Of a stretch of 8,472 bases of DNA, positions 5,990 to 8,472 are shown piece after piece. Under the pieces are notes generated by a model. The model did no database searches and was not told the DNA's origin. It saw only the letters and a list, made by a program, of their open reading frames with translations. Each line of letters begins with the position of its first letter. Position 1 is the stretch's first letter. Source of the DNA: a bacterium (GTDB lineage Bacteria; Sumerlaeota; Sumerlaeia; MVZB01); assembly GCA_023480605.1 (NCBI GenBank), contig JAMCWS010000262.1, forward strand, positions 1-8,472, given 5' to 3'. Position numbers and translations under genes: made by a program.

Positions 5990-6793
5990 TTGCGGGAGGC
6001 CCCAGCCCCTCCCCAAGCGAGGTTCGCTGACTTGTTCGCCTTCAGGGATTATGCCGTCGTCATGGCGGCCATCGGCGCGGCCGCTTTCGTGCACGGTTAC
6101 GGCGGCATCGGATTCGGCATCGTCGCCATGGCATTGCTTTCCTTCCTCGAGTTGGGGATGGAACGCCCTTCGGTGGTGGCCAACATCAACGCCATGGTCG
6201 CCATGGCGCTGCTTTTTTTCTTGGCGCGCACCCGCTCGCGCGTGGATTGGCGCGAGGCCGTCCTGCTGCTGCTGGGCACGGCCGTGGGCATGCCGATCGG
6301 TTATTGGTTCATCTGCCGGTTTGGCGACCAGCCGGTTTTCCGGGTTCTGCTGGGTGGCTTTCTGCTCTTTTTCGCCCTTGACGGCACGCGAGGCATCCAC
6401 GCGCCGCGCACGCTGCCTGCCGGCGCCGGGGTCGGCATGGGGGCCATGAGCGGCTTCACCGGCGGAGCGTTCGTCGCCGCCGGCCCGCCGGTGGTTTTCT
6501 ACCTTTACTCGCGCGTGCGCGACCCGCGCCAGATGAAGGCGACCGCCCAGGCCGTTTTCATGATCGGCACCGCGGCCCGGCTCTTCATGGTGGGGGCGGG
6601 CGACGCCGGCTACACCCGCGAAATCGTCGCCCTGGGGCTTGCGGCCGCACCCGTCTGCGCCGTGGGCCTGGCCGTCGGGCACGGACTGTCGCATCGCGGA
6701 TCGCCGCTGCTATTCAAGCGATGCGTTTATACCTTCATCGCCCTCTTCGGCGCCGTCATCCTGGCGCGCGGCCTGTGGTTCTGGCCGGCCTGA
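5990..6793 (+). CDS. TauE/SafE (TSUP) family membrane transporter
   Basis: The 267-residue protein is mostly hydrophobic, with about eight membrane segments, near residues 22-37, 40-57, 62-79, 90-105, 115-130, 145-172, 211-230 and 246-262. Family marks are HGYGGIGFGIVAM (35-47) in the first repeat, NINAMVAM (65-72), GTAVGMPIGYWF (96-107), LLGGFLLFFAL (120-130), and the second-repeat counterpart GAMSGFTGGAFVAAGPPVVFY (151-171, two adjacent pieces split at GGA). The two-repeat layout and length fit the family. TSUP proteins export or import sulfite, sulfoacetate, taurine-related compounds and other organic anions; the substrate here cannot be told. The start is TTG 5990 or possibly TTG 6032, which would give 253 residues. 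It has its own promoter candidate, 111 bp after the operon. Confidence 0.85.
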   Translation: MREAPAPPQARFADLFAFRDYAVVMAAIGAAAFVHGYGGIGFGIVAMALLSFLELGMERPSVVANINAMVAMALLFFLARTRSRVDWREAVLLLLGTAVGMPIGYWFICRFGDQPVFRVLLGGFLLFFALDGTRGIHAPRTLPAGAGVGMGAMSGFTGGAFVAAGPPVVFYLYSRVRDPRQMKATAQAVFMIGTAARLFMVGAGDAGYTREIVALGLAAAPVCAVGLAVGHGLSHRGSPLLFKRCVYTFIALFGAVILARGLWFWPA

Positions 6794-6820
6794 GGCCCAT
6801 TGCCCGTCGAGGGGCGTTGC

Positions 6821-6849
6821 TTGACATTCGTGTCTTCCCGCCGAAGAAT
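6821..6849 (+). promoter_or_regulatory. Candidate sigma70-like promoter for the GH110-like gene
   Basis: A perfect TTGACA (6821-6826) is followed after 17 bases by AAGAAT (6844-6849, four of six to TATAAT). Transcription would begin near 6856, about 70 bases before the ATG at 6927. The position in the 133-bp gap supports separate expression from the transporter gene. Confidence 0.5.
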
Positions 6850-6858
6850 AACGCGATT

Positions 6859-6892
6859 CCGGTCGTGATCGGCACTCGCCGTCCTCGACCGG
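6859..6892 (+). repeat. Nested inverted repeat in the GH110 leader
   Basis: CCGGTCG (6859-6865) pairs with CGACCGG (6886-6892). Inside it CGGC (6870-6873) pairs with GCCG (6878-6881) around ACTC. The result is a stem with a 4+4 internal loop. It begins almost at the predicted transcription start. It may be a 5' stabilising hairpin or an operator; the absence of a T tract argues against a terminator. Confidence 0.4.
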
Positions 6893-6926
6893 CCCCACAA
6901 TCCACGTTGCCCCCCAGGAGCATCCC

Positions 6927-8472
6927 ATGCCCTTCAAGGAATATACGATTACCGATTTCGGCGGGCGTGCCGGCGACCGCAGCGCCACGGCCCCGGCGGC
7001 GCGTGCCGCCCTGGCGCGCCTGGCCGGCCAGTCCGGCGCGCGGCTTACCTTCCCCAAGGGGCGTTACGACTTTTTTCCCGACCGCGCCTTCGAAGCCTAT
7101 TATTTCATCTCCAACAACGACCACGGCCTCAAGCATATCGCCTTCCCGGTGGCCGGTTGCCGCGATTTGACCATCGACGGCGAGGGCTCGCAGTTCGTCT
7201 TCCATGGCCACATGACCCCCTTCATCCTCGATGGTTCGCGAGGGGTGCGCCTGCGTAATTTAAGCATCGACTGGGAGCGTCCGATGATCAGCCAGGGCGA
7301 GGTGCTCGAGGTCGACGAAGCCGCCGGCACGATCGACGTACGAATCCCGGCGGAATTCCCTTACAAGGTCCATGGCGGGCACATCGCATTCACGGGCGAC
7401 CGCTACGAAGCCACAAAAGTGAAGGGGCTGCTCGAGTGGGACGCAGCGCGCCACGAGACCGCCTGGCATGTCTTTGACGTAATGAATCCCAAGTTCGGCT
7501 TCGCCGTGCGCGAGGTCGAACCGGGACGCCTGCGCATCGAGGCGCGTTGCCGCGTCTGGCCGAAGCCGGGCAATATCCTTTCGCTGGCCCACGATATCCG
7601 CCTTTGCCCGGGCGTGGCGGTGACCCGCTGCGCCGATGTCGAGCTTGAGGACGTGGACATATACCATTGCAGCGGCATGGGGGTCATCGCGCAGCTCAGC
7701 GCCGACGTGCGTCTCTCTCGCGTGCGCGTCACCGTGCCGCCCGGCTCCGGGCGGATGATCTCGGCCGCGGCCGACGCCTCGCATTTCGTTAATTGCCGCG
7801 GCCTGATCGAACTGGACGGCTGCCTTTTCGAGCGCCAGATGGACGACCCGTGCAACGTCCACGGCATTTACGCCCGCATCGCGGCGCGCCCGGCGCCCGA
7901 CACGATCGAGATCGAGTTGATTCATCCGCAGCAGGTGGGCATCGACGTCGCCGAGCCCGGCGCGCGGATGGAGTTCGTCCGCAACGACACGCTGCTGACC
8001 TATCACGAAGCGGCCGCCGCGTCGACCGAGCGGCTCAATTGCCGCTTCACGCGGGTGACCTTCGGCGGGCCTTTGCCCGAGGCGGTGCGCGTCGGCGACG
8101 TGGTGGCCAACCTCGACGCCATCCCCGACCTGACGATCCGCAACTGCACGATGGGCAACAACCGCGCCCGCGGCCCGCTCGTAAGCACCGCCGGCAAGGT
8201 GCGCATCGAGGGCAACACCTTCCACACGCCCGGCTCGGCGCTCAAAATTTCGGGCGACGCCAATTACTGGTTCGAGTCGGGCAAGGTGCGCGACGTGCGG
8301 ATCACGGGCAACCTGTTCGACAACTGCAACTTCGGCGTCTGGGGTCGGGGCGCGATCGACATCGACCCCGAGATCGAGCGGCCCCACTTCACGCCGGAGT
8401 GTTATCATCGCAACATCGTGATCGAAAACAACCGGTTCCGCGTGTTCGACAAGTGCGTCGTTTACGCGCGCT
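6927..8472 (+). CDS. GH110-like alpha-galactosidase (right-handed beta-helix), C-terminus outside window
   Basis: From ATG 6927 the frame is open for 515 codons to the right edge; AGGAG at 6916-6920, six bases upstream, fixes the start. Family blocks of GH110 are clear: FPKGRYDFFPDRAF (42-55), YFISNND (59-65), LTIDGEGSQFVFHG, LRNLSIDWERP, YHCSGMGV, AAADASHF (with Asp283), the acidic pair in QMDDPCNVHG (304-313, Asp306/Asp307), IHPQQVG, STAGKVRIEGNTFHTPG and ANYWFESGKVRDVRITGN (446-463). Characterised GH110 enzymes remove terminal alpha-1,3-linked galactose, for example from blood-group B or linear B structures, and some act on carrageenan oligosaccharides. Unlike many relatives, this protein has no signal peptide: it begins MPFKEYTITDFGG. 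It may therefore work in the cytoplasm on imported sugars, or be exported another way. The specific substrate is inferred from the family only. Confidence 0.85.
   Translation, partial: MPFKEYTITDFGGRAGDRSATAPAARAALARLAGQSGARLTFPKGRYDFFPDRAFEAYYFISNNDHGLKHIAFPVAGCRDLTIDGEGSQFVFHGHMTPFILDGSRGVRLRNLSIDWERPMISQGEVLEVDEAAGTIDVRIPAEFPYKVHGGHIAFTGDRYEATKVKGLLEWDAARHETAWHVFDVMNPKFGFAVREVEPGRLRIEARCRVWPKPGNILSLAHDIRLCPGVAVTRCADVELEDVDIYHCSGMGVIAQLSADVRLSRVRVTVPPGSGRMISAAADASHFVNCRGLIELDGCLFERQMDDPCNVHGIYARIAARPAPDTIEIELIHPQQVGIDVAEPGARMEFVRNDTLLTYHEAAAASTERLNCRFTRVTFGGPLPEAVRVGDVVANLDAIPDLTIRNCTMGNNRARGPLVSTAGKVRIEGNTFHTPGSALKISGDANYWFESGKVRDVRITGNLFDNCNFGVWGRGAIDIDPEIERPHFTPECYHRNIVIENNRFRVFDKCVVYAR

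Noticed and set aside
4598..6694. A 698-codon open frame on the minus strand opposite the Fem-like and TauE/SafE genes
   Set aside because: It spans two well-supported plus-strand genes and their intergenic gap, is rich in Arg, Gly, Ala, His and Gln without any recognisable domain, and is the usual antisense by-product of GC-rich codon usage.
7260..8408. A 382-codon minus-strand open frame opposite the GH110-like gene
   Set aside because: The plus strand carries clear GH110 motifs over the whole length; the antisense product shows no domain and has the typical shadow composition.
1..8472. CRISPR array, insertion sequence, tRNA or rRNA genes
   Set aside because: No regularly spaced repeats, transposase motifs, terminal inverted repeats with target duplications, or tRNA/rRNA-like sequences were recognised on either strand.

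Overview
The window is GC-rich throughout (roughly two thirds G+C by eye) apart from a short AT-rich patch around 1715-1870. It looks bacterial: genes are close-packed, several starts follow AGGA/GGAGG-type ribosome binding sites, GTG and TTG starts occur, and sigma70-like promoter pairs can be found. A secreted glycoside hydrolase with a Sec signal, a GH110-type beta-helix glycosidase and a Fem/GNAT operon suggest a Gram-negative, polysaccharide-using, probably uncultured lineage such as a PVC-group or Sumerlaeota/Hydrogenedentota-like bacterium. That placement is an inference; no phylogenetic marker is present.

Layout. (1) Positions 1-1607, minus strand: the N-terminal 535 codons of an exported GHL10/DUF187 (YngK-like) protein, followed by a Pro/Ala-rich tail that runs off the left edge. 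(2) Positions 1608-2023: a 416-bp divergent intergenic region with a candidate promoter for each direction. (3) Positions 2024-5878, plus strand: a tight four-gene operon. It encodes an ATP-grasp carboxylate-amine ligase-like protein (split by a one-base frameshift at an A6 run), two tandem paralogous GNAT acyltransferases, and a larger Fem/BioF2-type GNAT protein. Spacings are 22 bp, 2 bp and a 7-bp overlap. (4) Positions 5990-6793: a TauE/SafE (TSUP) membrane transporter with its own candidate promoter. (5) Positions 6927-8472: a GH110-like right-handed beta-helix glycosidase, cut by the right edge, with a TTGACA promoter and a hairpin in its leader.

The ATP-grasp/GNAT/GNAT/Fem-like operon is the most distinctive part. 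One enzyme class activates carboxylates for amide bond formation, and three others can transfer acyl or aminoacyl groups. Together they suggest stepwise amide decoration of a shared acceptor, such as a peptidoglycan precursor, a surface polysaccharide or a small peptide. No gene for the acceptor lies in the window, so the product is unknown. The two glycosidases flank the operon but nothing in the sequence links them to it.
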